Assembly (NCBI RefSeq): GCF_026247885.1
Contig: NZ_CP110921.1
Coordinates: 1,669,001 to 1,733,000, forward strand
Source: Methylococcus mesophilus
GTDB lineage: Bacteria; Pseudomonadota; Gammaproteobacteria; Methylococcales; Methylococcaceae
DNA: 64,000 nt
Direction: 5' to 3'
Within the stretch, counting starts at the first letter, position 1, and each line of letters starts with the position of its first letter. Made by a program: the position numbers and the translations under genes. Under the pieces are notes generated by a model, which worked only from the letters and a program-made list of their open reading frames with translations, did not search any database and was not told the DNA's origin. Shown in pieces: positions 39,312 to 48,853 of this stretch.

Positions 39312-40082
39312 TCAGCGGATGATGCTACGCCCCTTCGCCCTCAAGAAATCCACCATGCACGCGACCTCCGGCCCATCCTCGCTCATTTCCTCCAGCAGAC
39401 GGATCGCTTCCTCGAACTTGAAACCGGTCTTGTAGACGATTTTGTAAGCTTTCTTGATCTGCCTGATCGCCACCGAATCGAATCCGTTCCGCTCCAGTCC
39501 AACGGCGTTGATTCCATGCGGCTTGGTCGGACGTCCGCCCACCATCACATAGGGCGGTACGTCGCGGGAGATCACGCTGCCCATGGCGGAGAAGCTGTGC
39601 TGCCCTATCCGGCAGAATTGATGGACCAGAGAGAAGCCGCCGAGGATGGCGTCGTCATCGACCCTCACGTGGCCCGCCAGGGACGCCGCGTTGGCCATGA
39701 TGACCCGGTTTCCGATCACGCAGTCATGGGCCACGTGGGTATAGGCCATGAAGAGGTTGTCGTCGCCGATGCGGGTCGCCCCCTTGTCCTGGACCGTGCC
39801 GCGATGGAGAGTTGCGAACTCGCGTACGACGTTCCGGTCCCCGATTTCCAGCGTGGTCGGTTCACCGCGGTACTTCTTATCCTGCGGATCCTCGCCTACC
39901 GAGGCAAACTGGAAGATGCGGTTGTCACGGCCGATCCGGGTCGCGCCCCGGATAACGACGTGAGGACCGATGACCGTTCCCGCTCCGATACTGACGCTGC
40001 TACCGACGATGGAATAAGCGCCGATCTCGACACCTTCTCCGATATCCGCCGCCGGATCAACGATCGCCGTCGGGTGGATCAA
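39312..40082 (-). CDS. lpxA: UDP-N-acetylglucosamine O-acyltransferase
   Basis: 256 residues of hexapeptide repeats forming a left-handed beta helix plus a C-terminal helical part. First enzyme of lipid A synthesis. The segment A-Y-T-H-V-A-H-D-C contains the catalytic His. Start is the TTG at 40082 (TTGA overlap with the fabZ stop), giving the usual (M)-I-H-P-T-A-I-V-D. A longer reading from 40106 lies in fabZ. lpxD and lpxB, normal neighbours, are missing. Confidence 0.97.
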   Translation of the reverse strand: MIHPTAIVDPAADIGEGVEIGAYSIVGSSVSIGAGTVIGPHVVIRGATRIGRDNRIFQFASVGEDPQDKKYRGEPTTLEIGDRNVVREFATLHRGTVQDKGATRIGDDNLFMAYTHVAHDCVIGNRVIMANAASLAGHVRVDDDAILGGFSLVHQFCRIGQHSFSAMGSVISRDVPPYVMVGGRPTKPHGINAVGLERNGFDSVAIRQIKKAYKIVYKTGFKFEEAIRLLEEMSEDGPEVACMVDFLRAKGRSIIR

Positions 40083-40519
40083 GAGCCCTGCTCCGCAGCT
40101 GCACACATGATCTCGGCGCTGGCCACGAACTCGCCTTCGACGTCGGCCCGGCAGGCGAACGCCCAGATGTTTCGCTTATGGCGCAGATAGGTCGCCTCGA
40201 GCCGAAGCTGGTCTCCCGGCACGACGGGGCGCTTGAAACGCACCTTGTCGAGCCCGACCAGATAGTAAGTTGCCCCCTTGCCGAGCACGTCAGGCGCCGT
40301 CTCCGAGGCGAGCAGGCCGGTCGTCTGCGCCAATGCCTCGATGATCAGCACCCCCGGCATAATCGGCACATGCGGAAAATGCCCCTGAAAAAAAGGTTCG
40401 TTATAGGTGACGTTTTTTATGGCGAGCAGCCGGTTTCCGGGTTCGCACTCCAGCACTCTGTCTACCAAAAGAAACGGGTAACGATGAGGTAAAAAGTCCT
40501 TTATCGCTTGAATATCCAA
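40079..40519 (-). CDS. fabZ: 3-hydroxyacyl-ACP dehydratase FabZ
   Basis: 146 residues, hotdog fold. Catalytic His47 and Glu61 are in G-H-F-P[16 protein letters not shown]. Start is TTG at 40519, preceded by AAGGA at good spacing, giving [15 protein letters not shown], the standard N-terminus. Competes with LpxA/LpxC for 3-hydroxyacyl-ACP, which explains the linkage to lipid A genes. Confidence 0.98.
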   Translation of the reverse strand: MDIQAIKDFLPHRYPFLLVDRVLECEPGNRLLAIKNVTYNEPFFQGHFPHVPIMPGVLIIEALAQTTGLLASETAPDVLGKGATYYLVGLDKVRFKRPVVPGDQLRLEATYLRHKRNIWAFACRADVEGEFVASAEIMCAAAEQGS

Positions 40520-40569
40520 TACTTTTTCCTTCTCGGGTTTCGTCGTCAGGCCATCAACCCGAATCCGGA

Positions 40570-41076
40570 CTATTTCTTGCCCGAAGGGCGGTAGCTTGCA
40601 ACCAGCTTCTTCTCGACTTTATCGGTCACGTCGATGCTTTCCGCCGCATAGACCACACCGTCGGTCAGCAACAGATCGAAGCTTTCCTCCTTCGCAAGCG
40701 ACTGGATCGCCTCGAAGATTTCCTTCTGGAGCTGGGCCAGTTCCTCATTTCTCCGCAAGTTGAAGTCCTCACGGAATTCGTCCTGCGCACGTTTGGCTTC
40801 GCGCTTGCGGTTCATGAGATCGCGCTCCTGCTCCTTGGAAATCTCCCCGCCTTTCGCCAGACGCTCTTCCAGAGACTTGATCTCCTTCTGCTCCGCAACC
40901 AGCTTTTTGTCTCTGCCGGAGAATTCCTTCTCCAGCTCCTTCTTGGCGGCTTCAGCCTGCGGCGCCTTTTCCAGCAAACGCCCCACGTTGACGAAGCCGA
41001 TCTTGATGTCAGCCGCGCTGGGTTCGGCAAAAACCGCCGCCGACACGAGCAAAGGCAATAAAATTTTCCGTACCAT
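40570..41076 (-). CDS. skp: Periplasmic chaperone Skp/OmpH
   Basis: 168 residues: signal peptide (about 1-21), then [10 protein letters not shown] and a long charged coiled coil (about 40-135), as in the jellyfish-shaped Skp trimer that escorts outer-membrane proteins to BamA. A strong GGAGAGGAG ribosome-binding site precedes the ATG. 159 bp separate it from bamA, enough for its own promoter. Confidence 0.92.
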   Translation of the reverse strand: MVRKILLPLLVSAAVFAEPSAADIKIGFVNVGRLLEKAPQAEAAKKELEKEFSGRDKKLVAEQKEIKSLEERLAKGGEISKEQERDLMNRKREAKRAQDEFREDFNLRRNEELAQLQKEIFEAIQSLAKEESFDLLLTDGVVYAAESIDVTDKVEKKLVASYRPSGKK

Positions 41077-41197
41077 ACTCCTCTCCGATGATGAATGTTG
41101 ACCGGGACCAAAATGTCACTGATTCGGGAACCTGCCCTTACCCCCTAAGCCGCGATGGGCGGGGCCGGGCTTTCAAAGACGCAGGGAAACCCGCGGC

Positions 41198-41226
41198 ATT
41201 ATACAAAAATACTCGTCTCTGCCCGA
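41198..41226 (-). promoter_or_regulatory. Candidate skp promoter
   Basis: Perfect TATAAT on the minus strand at 41198-41203 between bamA and skp. The best -35 is TTCGGG with an 18-bp spacer, which is weak. The leader would be about 115 nt. A sigma-E type box (GGAACTT) was sought and not found. Confidence 0.35.
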
Positions 41227-41235
41227 ACCACAGGA

Positions 41236-43626
41236 TCACATGCCCTGGAATCCGGAGCCGAAATTGAACTGAAAATGCTGAATTCTGTCCCCGTCTTGGG
41301 AGTTGAGCGGCTGGGCGATGGAGAACATCAGCGCACCGAAAGGCGACAGCCATTTGGCCGAAATTCCCGTCGAAAAACGAAGATCCGAGAGTTCGGGCGA
41401 ATTCGCGAACACATTGCCCCCATCGACAAAGGTTCCCAACCGGACGCTCTTCAGTTTGTCACCGGCGAACGGCACCGGGAACAGCAACTCCACAGAGCCG
41501 GTCAGTTTGCTGCTGCCGCCGTAGGCATAGCCTCGGCTGTCTCTGGGTCCCAATGAATTAGGCTGGTATCCGCGCACGGAATTCGGGCCGCCCGCGTAAA
41601 AATGCTCCCAAAAAGGAAGGACGCTGTTGCCGCCGCCGCCATAGCCGCCGCCATAGCCGATATCGCTATTCAGCCACAGCGTCAGATCCTGGGTCAGAGG
41701 AAAATACTGCTCAAGCCGCACGTTCGCCTTGTAATATTGCAGAGTACTGAATGGAAGCGCAAACAGCCCCGTCAGACGCTGCGCGCCGCCGCTCGTGGCG
41801 AATACTGCCCGATTCAGGGTGTCATGGGTCCAGCCGAGAGAGGACGAATAGGTCGAATATTCGCTACCGTGCTCATCAATGAAATCGATGATCTGGGTGG
41901 ACGACTGGCTCGTCGTCTTCAGCTTGGTATTGCTGTAGTCGAGGTTCGTACGAATGCTGTCGAACTCTCCGATGGGGAGACCCCAGTTGCCTCCGACCTG
42001 GAATACGTTGGTAATATAGTTTGCTACGTAATTAGAATAGCCCGTATTGGTATCACGATAGCTGACGTCGAACCCGCTGCTGATACCATCCAGCGTAGCG
42101 TAGGGATTGAAATACCCCAAAGCATAGATCGTGTTGATCTGGCTGTTGTTGAAATTGAAACTGACCCGTTTGCCGCTACCGAAAATATTGTCCTGGGTTA
42201 CCGCAGCGTTGAAAATGATGCCTTGGAACTGGGAATATCCCACGCCCGCCGTCAAATTGCCGGAGGATTTCTCTGTCACGCTGTAGTTGACGTCGATCTG
42301 GTCCGTCGTCCCCGGCACCGCCGGTGTTTCCACGTTGACATCCTGGAAATAGCCGAGACGCTCGAGCCTGGTCTTGGAACGCTCGATCTTCGTGGTCGAT
42401 GCCCATGCAGCCTCCATCTGCCGCATTTCCCTGCGCAGCACCTCGTCCCGCGTCTTGGTGTTACCCTGAAAATTGATTCGCCTGACGTAAACCTGCTTGC
42501 CCGGATCGACGAAGAAAGTAATATTTACGGTTTTCTTCTCCTGATTGATGTCCGGCACCATATTCACGTTGGCGAAGATATAGCCCTCTTCGCCCAACCG
42601 GTCGGATATACCCTTCTGGGTTTCCGTAGCCAGCTTCCGGGAAAAAGTGTCTTCCGGCCCGATACGCACGAGGGGGACCAGTTGCTCCGGCGGCACGATG
42701 GTCTTGCCGGTCAGCCTGACCTGTTCCACCTGAAAGATCTCGCCCTCCTTGACGTTGATGGTGATGTATATTTCCTTCTTGTTGGGCGTGATCGAAACCT
42801 GGGTGGACTCGATTTCGAAATTGATGTAACCGCGATCGAGATAGTAGGAGCGCAGCCGCTCCAGGTCGGCCGACAGCTTCTGCTTGGAATATTGGTCGTC
42901 CTTGGTATAGAACGACAAGAGGTTGGAGGTGCTCAGCTCGAAGTCCTGGGTGAGTTCTTCGTCGTTGAAGGCGTTGTTGCCGATGATATTGATTTGCTTG
43001 ATGCGAGCCACACGACCCTCGGCGATATTGATATTCACCGCCACGCGGTTCCGGGGAAGCTCGGTCACCTGAGAATCGATTTTCAGGCTGTATTTGCCCC
43101 GGCTGTAATACTGGCGCCGCAGTTCCTGTTCGACCTTGTCGAGAATCTGCCGGTCGAATACCTTGCCCTCTGCCAGACCGATCCCCTTGAGCGCCTTCAG
43201 CAGATCTTCGCTCCCGATGTCGTGGTTGCCGTCGATCTTTACGCTGGAGATGGAAGGACGCTCTTCGACGGAGATGATCAACCTGCCGTCATCCTCTTCG
43301 AGCCGGACGTCCTTGAAAAAGCCCGTCTTGAACAGCGCTTTGATCACCTCCGCCGACTGCTTCTCGTCGAGGGTGTCGCCCTCCCGAACCGGCAGGTAGT
43401 TGAACACCGTGCCCTCAGAGATCCGCTGAAGCCCTTCGATCCGGATGTCCCGAATGACGAACGACTCGAAGGCGAACAGGAGGGAGGGCCAGGTCAGTAT
43501 CAGCAGCCACGCGCAAAGGCTGCGCACGGATTTCGCCGCGCCCGGAAATGCAGCAAAACTATCGTTCAAGGGCCTGGCCGGAAGCGGTGGGATAGGGCAT
43601 GCGGGACTTCGGAACCAGCCGGTCAT
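41236..43626 (-). CDS. bamA: Outer-membrane assembly factor BamA
   Basis: 796 residues from the ATG at 43626: a hydrophobic signal segment at about 36-52, five POTRA domains (first at V-I-R-D-I-R-I-E-G-L-Q-R-I), and a C-terminal 16-strand barrel with the lid-lock motif V-R-G-Y-Q. The C-terminus ends F-Q-G-M rather than the usual aromatic residue. The ATG overlaps the phoU stop, but it puts 35 residues before the signal segment; a TTG at 43569 (L-N-D-S-F) would give a more normal signal peptide. Identity is certain; the start is not. Confidence 0.96.
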   Translation of the reverse strand: MTGWFRSPACPIPPLPARPLNDSFAAFPGAAKSVRSLCAWLLILTWPSLLFAFESFVIRDIRIEGLQRISEGTVFNYLPVREGDTLDEKQSAEVIKALFKTGFFKDVRLEEDDGRLIISVEERPSISSVKIDGNHDIGSEDLLKALKGIGLAEGKVFDRQILDKVEQELRRQYYSRGKYSLKIDSQVTELPRNRVAVNINIAEGRVARIKQINIIGNNAFNDEELTQDFELSTSNLLSFYTKDDQYSKQKLSADLERLRSYYLDRGYINFEIESTQVSITPNKKEIYITINVKEGEIFQVEQVRLTGKTIVPPEQLVPLVRIGPEDTFSRKLATETQKGISDRLGEEGYIFANVNMVPDINQEKKTVNITFFVDPGKQVYVRRINFQGNTKTRDEVLRREMRQMEAAWASTTKIERSKTRLERLGYFQDVNVETPAVPGTTDQIDVNYSVTEKSSGNLTAGVGYSQFQGIIFNAAVTQDNIFGSGKRVSFNFNNSQINTIYALGYFNPYATLDGISSGFDVSYRDTNTGYSNYVANYITNVFQVGGNWGLPIGEFDSIRTNLDYSNTKLKTTSQSSTQIIDFIDEHGSEYSTYSSSLGWTHDTLNRAVFATSGGAQRLTGLFALPFSTLQYYKANVRLEQYFPLTQDLTLWLNSDIGYGGGYGGGGNSVLPFWEHFYAGGPNSVRGYQPNSLGPRDSRGYAYGGSSKLTGSVELLFPVPFAGDKLKSVRLGTFVDGGNVFANSPELSDLRFSTGISAKWLSPFGALMFSIAQPLNSQDGDRIQHFQFNFGSGFQGM

Positions 43627-44351
43627 TCACTTCGCAGATCTTCCTCGAGCTGCTCGAGACTGATATGCCGAATGATCTTCCCTTTGGCGTAGTAGATGAC
43701 GTATTCGCCGATGTTGCAGGCACGGTCGCCGACGCGCTCGAGCGCCCGCGCGGACCACATGATGTTGAGGGACACGGGAATGGTGCGGGGATCTTCCATC
43801 ATGTAGGTAATCTGCTGACGCAGAATGGTCTCGTACTCGCGGTCCGCCAGACGGTCGTCCTGCACCACTCGGAGGGCGGCATCCACGTCGATACGCGCAA
43901 ACGAGTCCAGAGCGCCGCGCAGGAGGTTACGCACGTATCTGGCCAACTCTTCGATCTCCGAAAGCTGGTTCCTGCGGGGAAAGTGCCCGACCATGTCCAG
44001 GGTATGGCGCGCGATCCGTTTCGCCTCGTCGCCGATCCGCTCCAGATCGGTGATGGTCTTGATGACGACCACGACGAGCCTCAAGTCCCGAGCCGTCGGC
44101 TGGCGCCGGGCCAGGATCTGGGTGCACTCGTCGTCGATGGACACTTCCATCGTATTGACTTTGTAATCGTCCGCAATGACGCGCTCAGCGAGTTCAACGT
44201 TTCCTTCCAGCAGCGACTTCACTGCCGAAGCCACTTGCTCCTCTACCAGCCCCCCCAGAGCCAGAACCCGGCTGCGAATATCCAGCAGCTCGTGATCGAA
44301 CTGCTTGGAGGTATGCTGATGCTGGTGCTCAGGGTCGATGAAGGACGGCAT
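43623..44351 (-). CDS. phoU: Phosphate signalling protein PhoU
   Basis: 242 residues, two three-helix bundles each with the E-R-I-G-D-x-A / E-R-V-G-D-R-A metal-binding pattern (D-L-E-R-I-G-D-E-A and A-L-E-R-V-G-D-R-A). PhoU inhibits PhoR signalling when phosphate is plentiful. The ATG at 44351 gives the usual length and an H-Q-H-Q-H start. No pst or phoBR genes are nearby; instead its stop overlaps the bamA ATG. Confidence 0.96.
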   Translation of the reverse strand: MPSFIDPEHQHQHTSKQFDHELLDIRSRVLALGGLVEEQVASAVKSLLEGNVELAERVIADDYKVNTMEVSIDDECTQILARRQPTARDLRLVVVVIKTITDLERIGDEAKRIARHTLDMVGHFPRRNQLSEIEELARYVRNLLRGALDSFARIDVDAALRVVQDDRLADREYETILRQQITYMMEDPRTIPVSLNIMWSARALERVGDRACNIGEYVIYYAKGKIIRHISLEQLEEDLRSE

Positions 44352-44634
44352 GGCTTGGCTGGAGGCTGTCTCGGATGGCGAAGCTGCGGACGAATGGGCA
44401 ACGATTCTACCAACTCGGCTGGCGAGGTAAAAGACGACGAGGCATTGAGCGTTTCCCAATCTTCCGGAAATTCACGGCTATCCTATAGAATCTAGCCCTT
44501 TCAAAAAAACCCGTGCCCCATTCCCGCCTTCAACCCGGCATCGCCCGTACACAATACCTGCAAAACCTGGAGACCTCGGAAAATATGACGTTTTCATTAA
44601 AGCGGCACCGGCTGGGCTGCTCCCGGCGGAATAT

Positions 44635-45645
44635 ATGAAAATACTGGTCACCGGCACCGCCGGCTTCATCGGATCGCATCTGGCTCACAAGCTGCTGGAC
44701 CGGGGCGATGAAATCATCGGCATAGACAACGTCAACGATTACTACGACGTCAGCCTCAAAGAAGCGCGCCTCGCCCGGCTTCGCGCCCGCCCCGGCTTCA
44801 CCGAGGTACGGAGCGCCTTGGAGGAGCGCGAGAAACTGTTCGCCGTATTTGCCCGGCACCGTCCCGAGCGCGTAGTGAACCTCGCCGCCCAGGCCGGCGT
44901 GCGCTACTCGCTCGAAAACCCGCACGCCTACATCGACGCCAATCTGGTCGGCTTCTGCAACATCCTGGAAGCCTGCCGCCACCACGAAGTGGAACACCTG
45001 GTCTACGCCTCCTCCAGTTCGGTCTACGGCGCCAACACCGCGATGCCGTTTTCGGTGCATCACAACGTCGACCATCCGGTCAGCCTGTACGCTGCGACCA
45101 AGAAGGCCAACGAATTGATGGCCCATACCTACAGCCATTTGTTCGGGCTTCCCACCACCGGCTTGCGGTTCTTCACGGTCTACGGTCCTTGGGGACGGCC
45201 GGACATGGCGCTGTTCAAGTTCACCCGCAGCATCCTGGCGGGGCAGCCGATCGACGTCTACAACTACGGCCATCACCGGCGGGATTTCACCTATATCGAC
45301 GACATCGTGGAAGGCGTGGTGCAGACTTTGGACAAAGTCGCCGCGCCCAACCCCCAATGGAGCGGCGACGAGCCCGATCCCGGCACCAGCCGGGCGCCTT
45401 ACCGGCTCTACAACATCGGGAACAACGAGCCGGTCGAGCTGCTGCGCTTCATCGAGGTACTCGAGCAATGCCTCGGACGCCGTGCCGAAATGAACCTGCT
45501 GCCGATGCAGGACGGAGACGTGCCCGACACCTATGCCGACGTCGACGACCTGATGCGCGATACCGGCTACCGGCCGGCAACTCCGATCGAAACCGGGATC
45601 GCGCGCTTCGTCGCGTGGTACAGGGACTACTACGGGGTTCGCTGA
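44635..45645 (+). CDS. NAD-dependent epimerase, UDP-glucuronate 4-epimerase type
   Basis: 336 residues, extended short-chain dehydrogenase. Rossmann loop G-T-A-G-F-I-G-S-H at 7-15, catalytic Tyr-Lys in S-L-Y-A-A-T-K-K, and [14 protein letters not shown] near residue 33, which is characteristic of UDP-glucuronate 4-epimerases (LpsL/CapI group). It would make UDP-galacturonate for surface polysaccharide. mobB starts 5 bp downstream and galE follows. An alternative is a UDP-GlcNAc 4-epimerase. Confidence 0.88.
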   Translation: MKILVTGTAGFIGSHLAHKLLDRGDEIIGIDNVNDYYDVSLKEARLARLRARPGFTEVRSALEEREKLFAVFARHRPERVVNLAAQAGVRYSLENPHAYIDANLVGFCNILEACRHHEVEHLVYASSSSVYGANTAMPFSVHHNVDHPVSLYAATKKANELMAHTYSHLFGLPTTGLRFFTVYGPWGRPDMALFKFTRSILAGQPIDVYNYGHHRRDFTYIDDIVEGVVQTLDKVAAPNPQWSGDEPDPGTSRAPYRLYNIGNNEPVELLRFIEVLEQCLGRRAEMNLLPMQDGDVPDTYADVDDLMRDTGYRPATPIETGIARFVAWYRDYYGVR

Positions 45646-45650
45646 CTCCG

Positions 45651-46202
45651 ATGGATACGCCGGTTCTTGGCTTCGCCGCCTTCAGCGGTACCGGGAAAAC
45701 GACTTTGCTGAAAATCCTGATTCCTCTGCTGAAACGGGCCGGCTTGAAGGTCGGCGCGATCAAGCACAGCCACCACAGCTTCGACGTAGACCACCCCGGC
45801 AAGGACAGTTTCGAACTGCGCGCGGCCGGCGCCACGCCGGTGATGATCACCTCGTCGAAACGCCGGGCCATCATCACCGAACGCGAAGCGCCGCAGGAGC
45901 CCTGCCTCGCCGAGGAACTGGCACACCTGGAAGGCTCCGGACTCGACCTCATCCTGGTGGAGGGGTTCAAACACGAGCGCTACCCCAAGATCGAGCTGCA
46001 TCGTCCGGCCTTGGGCAAGCCGCTGCTGTTTCCGGAAGACGACTCCATCATCGCCCTCGCAACGGACGGCGGGACCTTCCCCGATACTGTCCCGATTCCG
46101 CGGCTCGATCTTAACGATCCCCGCCAGATCGCCGATTTCATCCTGAACTGGCTGCACACGCGCAGCGGTTCGAATCAACCTCTGAGACCCTATACCCTAT
46201 GA
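45651..46202 (+). CDS. mobB: Molybdopterin-guanine dinucleotide biosynthesis protein MobB
   Basis: 183 residues. P-loop G-T-G-K-T-T-L at 14-20, then I-K-H-S-H-H-S-F-D-V-D-H-P-G-K-D-S-F, the MobB signature, and V-E-G-F-K-H-E-R-Y-P-K-I-E. GTP-binding accessory to MobA in making the bis-MGD cofactor. Its placement between two sugar-nucleotide epimerases is odd, but the ATGA overlap with galE shows it is part of this unit. mobA is not in the window. Confidence 0.93.
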   Translation: MDTPVLGFAAFSGTGKTTLLKILIPLLKRAGLKVGAIKHSHHSFDVDHPGKDSFELRAAGATPVMITSSKRRAIITEREAPQEPCLAEELAHLEGSGLDLILVEGFKHERYPKIELHRPALGKPLLFPEDDSIIALATDGGTFPDTVPIPRLDLNDPRQIADFILNWLHTRSGSNQPLRPYTL

Positions 46203-47194
46203 AACGCAAAGGCATACTCGTCACCGGCGGCGCCGGCTACATCGGCAGCCATATCGTCAAGACGCTGGGCGAAGCAGGCGAACGCCTGGTCGTGCTGGAC
46301 AACCTGTCGACCGGCTTCCGCGACGCCGTCCTGTACGGCGACTTCGTCGAAGGCGATACCGGCGACAGCGCCCTGTTGGACACGATCCTGCGGGACTACG
46401 AGGTCGAGGCAGTCATGCATTTCGCCGCCCATACCATCGTGCCCGAATCGGTCGAAAACCCGCTGAAGTACTACGGCAACAACACCTGCAAGACCCGCAC
46501 CCTGCTGGAAGCCTGCCAGAGGGCCGGGGTCAGCCATTTCATCTTCTCCTCGACCGCGGCCGTCTACGGCATCCCGGAAAGCGAATACGCGCTGGAAACC
46601 TCGCCACTCGCGCCGATCAATCCCTACGGCACCTCGAAGCTGATGAGCGAGATGATGCTGCGCGACCTGTCGGCCGCCAGCCCTTTGCGGCACGTGGTGC
46701 TGCGTTATTTCAACGTCGCCGGCTCAGACCCCGAAGGCCGCATCGGCCAGAGCACGGCCAAGGCCACGCTGCTGATCAAGGTCGCGGCCGAGGTCGCCAC
46801 CGGCAAGCGCGATCGCCTGTGCATCTTCGGCACCGACTATCCGACACCGGACGGCACCGGCATCCGCGACTACATCCACGTGTCGGACCTGGCCGCGGCG
46901 CATGTCGCCGCCCTCGCCTACCTGCGCCGCGGCGGAGCATCCTCCACGATGAACTGCGGCTACGGCCACGGCTACAGCGTGCGGGAAATCGTCGACACCA
47001 TGAACCGGGTCAACGGCACCCCCATCGCGGTGGAAGAGCAACCTCGCCGGGCCGGAGACCCTCCTCGCCTGATCGCCGGTGTGGGGCGCATCCACGAAAC
47101 CCTGGGCTGGGCACCACGTTACGACGACATCGAACTGATCGTGCGGACTTCGCTGGACTGGGAGCGCAAGCTGACCGCTCGAGGCAGCGCCTGA
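46199..47194 (+). CDS. galE: UDP-glucose 4-epimerase
   Basis: 331 residues. Rossmann loop T-G-G-A-G-Y-I-G-S-H near the start, H-F-A-A-H-T-I-V-P-E-S-V, active-site Tyr-Lys in N-P-Y-G-T-S-K, and R-Y-F-N-V-A-G. Interconverts UDP-glucose and UDP-galactose. Overlaps mobB by 4 nt. Convergent with the CPBP gene, 11 bp apart. Confidence 0.95.
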   Translation: MKRKGILVTGGAGYIGSHIVKTLGEAGERLVVLDNLSTGFRDAVLYGDFVEGDTGDSALLDTILRDYEVEAVMHFAAHTIVPESVENPLKYYGNNTCKTRTLLEACQRAGVSHFIFSSTAAVYGIPESEYALETSPLAPINPYGTSKLMSEMMLRDLSAASPLRHVVLRYFNVAGSDPEGRIGQSTAKATLLIKVAAEVATGKRDRLCIFGTDYPTPDGTGIRDYIHVSDLAAAHVAALAYLRRGGASSTMNCGYGHGYSVREIVDTMNRVNGTPIAVEEQPRRAGDPPRLIAGVGRIHETLGWAPRYDDIELIVRTSLDWERKLTARGSA

Positions 47195-47205
47195 AAAAAA
47201 AAGGA

Positions 47206-47790
47206 TCAGCGGGAAACGCCGGCCCGGTAGCTGGCGGCCACCGCGAGAAACGCGACGCTGTCGTACAGCGAGTGGATCAGGATGGGAACCAGCAGATTGC
47301 GCTCGCCCCCGACATCCAGCGCCAACCCCAGATAGATGCCGGTCAGGCCGGCCAGCAGGGCATACAAGGGAGAGACCCAATGCACCAGGGCGAATACCAG
47401 GTTGCTGAAGACCAGTCCTCCCAGCCAGCCCCAGTTGGCTTCGAACCAGGGCTGGAAAAATCCGCGGAACAGGATTTCTTCGGTGATGCCGGCGAGGAAG
47501 CCGAGGAAAAGCAGGTCGGCCACTCCGCAGGCCGCAAGAAAAGGCCCCAGGCGGTCCACCAATACCCGTTTGATTTCTCTCAGGCCCGCGACCCGGGTGC
47601 TGTAGGACCACTGGAATACCAGGCACAGCGGCAAGGTTCCAACCAGTCCGTAGGCCAGACCCTCCAGATCGAAACGCAGCGCAGCGATCGGGTCTATTCC
47701 CGCCAGACCGCCGAAGCCGAATGCCAGCAGCAGCAAGCCGCCTTCGAACACGGCCGCGAACTTGAGAAAGCCGCCGCGAGGCGTCCTCAC
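47206..47790 (-). CDS. CPBP family intramembrane metalloprotease
   Basis: 194 residues with five or six membrane segments. The Abi/CAAX-protease (CPBP) motifs are present: E-E-x-x-x-R at Glu104-Glu105-Arg109 in I-T-E-E-I-L-F-R-G, F-x-x-x-H at His137 in F-A-L-V-H-W, and H-x-x-x-D with His173 in I-L-I-H-S-L-Y-D. Bacterial members process unknown membrane substrates; some give bacteriocin immunity. Start is GTG at 47790, overlapping the SRPBCC stop (GTGA). Confidence 0.88.
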   Translation of the reverse strand: MRTPRGGFLKFAAVFEGGLLLLAFGFGGLAGIDPIAALRFDLEGLAYGLVGTLPLCLVFQWSYSTRVAGLREIKRVLVDRLGPFLAACGVADLLFLGFLAGITEEILFRGFFQPWFEANWGWLGGLVFSNLVFALVHWVSPLYALLAGLTGIYLGLALDVGGERNLLVPILIHSLYDSVAFLAVAASYRAGVSR

Positions 47791-48356
47791 GCATCCACCC
47801 CGCCGACGTCGCTGTCTTCCAACTTAAGGCTCAAATGCTCGGGTTTTGCCGGACTGTCCAGGACCCGCGCCAGCGCGAGCAGGAATACGTCCATGACACC
47901 GTGGTAGGACAGCGCGTAACGCACGAAGAACCGGAACGCCGGATGGAAAATACTGTCGCGTTCGGTGATCGTCAGAACCGTTCCTTCCTCGCCATCCGCC
48001 TCGAGTTCGTACACCCAGACACCCCGCAACGGCAGATGTTCGCCCGCCAGCGCAGTGACCAGACGCCTGGGCGGCGCGGCCTCCAGCACCCGGAACCGCA
48101 CCCTCGCCCCCGCCGCGCACACTTCGTTCCAACTCGGAAGCCCGTCGACGTCCGGGGCCAGTTCCACTGCGGCGAGACCCGGCCGCCACAGCGGGAAGTT
48201 CCCGAAGTCAGTCATGATCTCCCAGACCCGTTCTGGAGTCGCCGGTAGCCTGATCCTGCTCGCGGCCTGATGGGTTTTCGGCAAGCGCATCCCGAGCAGA
48301 ACCAGGGCGGCCACCGCCAACAGCAGAAAACCAATGACGACCAGCAACGCGATCAT
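47787..48356 (-). CDS. Membrane-anchored SRPBCC (START-like) protein
   Basis: 189 residues: one N-terminal membrane segment (about 3-23), then an SRPBCC lipid/ligand-binding fold: R-I-R-L-P-A-T-P-E-R-V-W-E-I-M-T-D-F-x-x-F-P-L-W-R-P, and T-I-T-E-R-D-S-I near residue 128. The ligand is unknown. ATGA overlap with the CYTH gene upstream and GTGA with the protease downstream, so all are co-translated. Confidence 0.85.
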   Translation of the reverse strand: MIALLVVIGFLLLAVAALVLLGMRLPKTHQAASRIRLPATPERVWEIMTDFGNFPLWRPGLAAVELAPDVDGLPSWNEVCAAGARVRFRVLEAAPPRRLVTALAGEHLPLRGVWVYELEADGEEGTVLTITERDSIFHPAFRFFVRYALSYHGVMDVFLLALARVLDSPAKPEHLSLKLEDSDVGGVDA

Positions 48357-48850
48357 GCCAGAGCCGATTTCTGGTCCTGTTCAGGCCACCGGCTGAACGG
48401 CAGCGTCGACAAGCAGGTGTTGTAATAGCGAGGATCATGGGTGACTTCCTCGCCCGCCCACTCCGGCAGTTCGAAGGGCTCGTCAGGGTCATCGAGTTCG
48501 AGCTCGGCCACCACCAGGCCTGCGTTCTCTCCTTCGAACACATCGACCTCCCACAGCCTGCCAGCCACCGGGACGAAATAGCGCATCTTCTCGATCAACG
48601 GCTTGCAGCTCAGTTCCTTGAGCATGGATTCGCCGTCGGCAGCCGGTATCTCGTATTCGTATTCATGGCGCTGGGCTCCGATCGTTGCACTCTTGATGTT
48701 GAGCCAGGCCCGCTCGCCGCTGATACGGACCCGCACCGAACAGCGTTGTTCGTCGTTCAGATAGCCCTGGCAGATGCGCATGGAATCGCTCACGGCCTTG
48801 CGCCAACCCTCGCCGCGTACCAGGAACTTCCGTTCGATTTCAAGCGCCAT
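48353..48850 (-). CDS. CYTH domain protein (triphosphate tunnel metalloenzyme)
   Basis: 165 residues covering exactly one CYTH domain. N-terminal E-I-E-R-K-F-L (ExExK motif, residues 4-8), R-V-R-I-x-G, W-L-N-I-K-S-A, then alternating Glu/Arg strands and D-V-F-E-G-E-N-A-G-L. Bacterial short CYTH proteins often hydrolyse tripolyphosphate. It lies 3 bp after a small membrane-protein gene and overlaps the SRPBCC gene. Confidence 0.92.
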   Translation of the reverse strand: MALEIERKFLVRGEGWRKAVSDSMRICQGYLNDEQRCSVRVRISGERAWLNIKSATIGAQRHEYEYEIPAADGESMLKELSCKPLIEKMRYFVPVAGRLWEVDVFEGENAGLVVAELELDDPDEPFELPEWAGEEVTHDPRYYNTCLSTLPFSRWPEQDQKSALA

Positions 48851-48853
48851 GCT

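Noticed and set aside
41602-43692. 696-codon plus-strand open frame
   Set aside because: Antisense to bamA, which has clear POTRA and barrel motifs.
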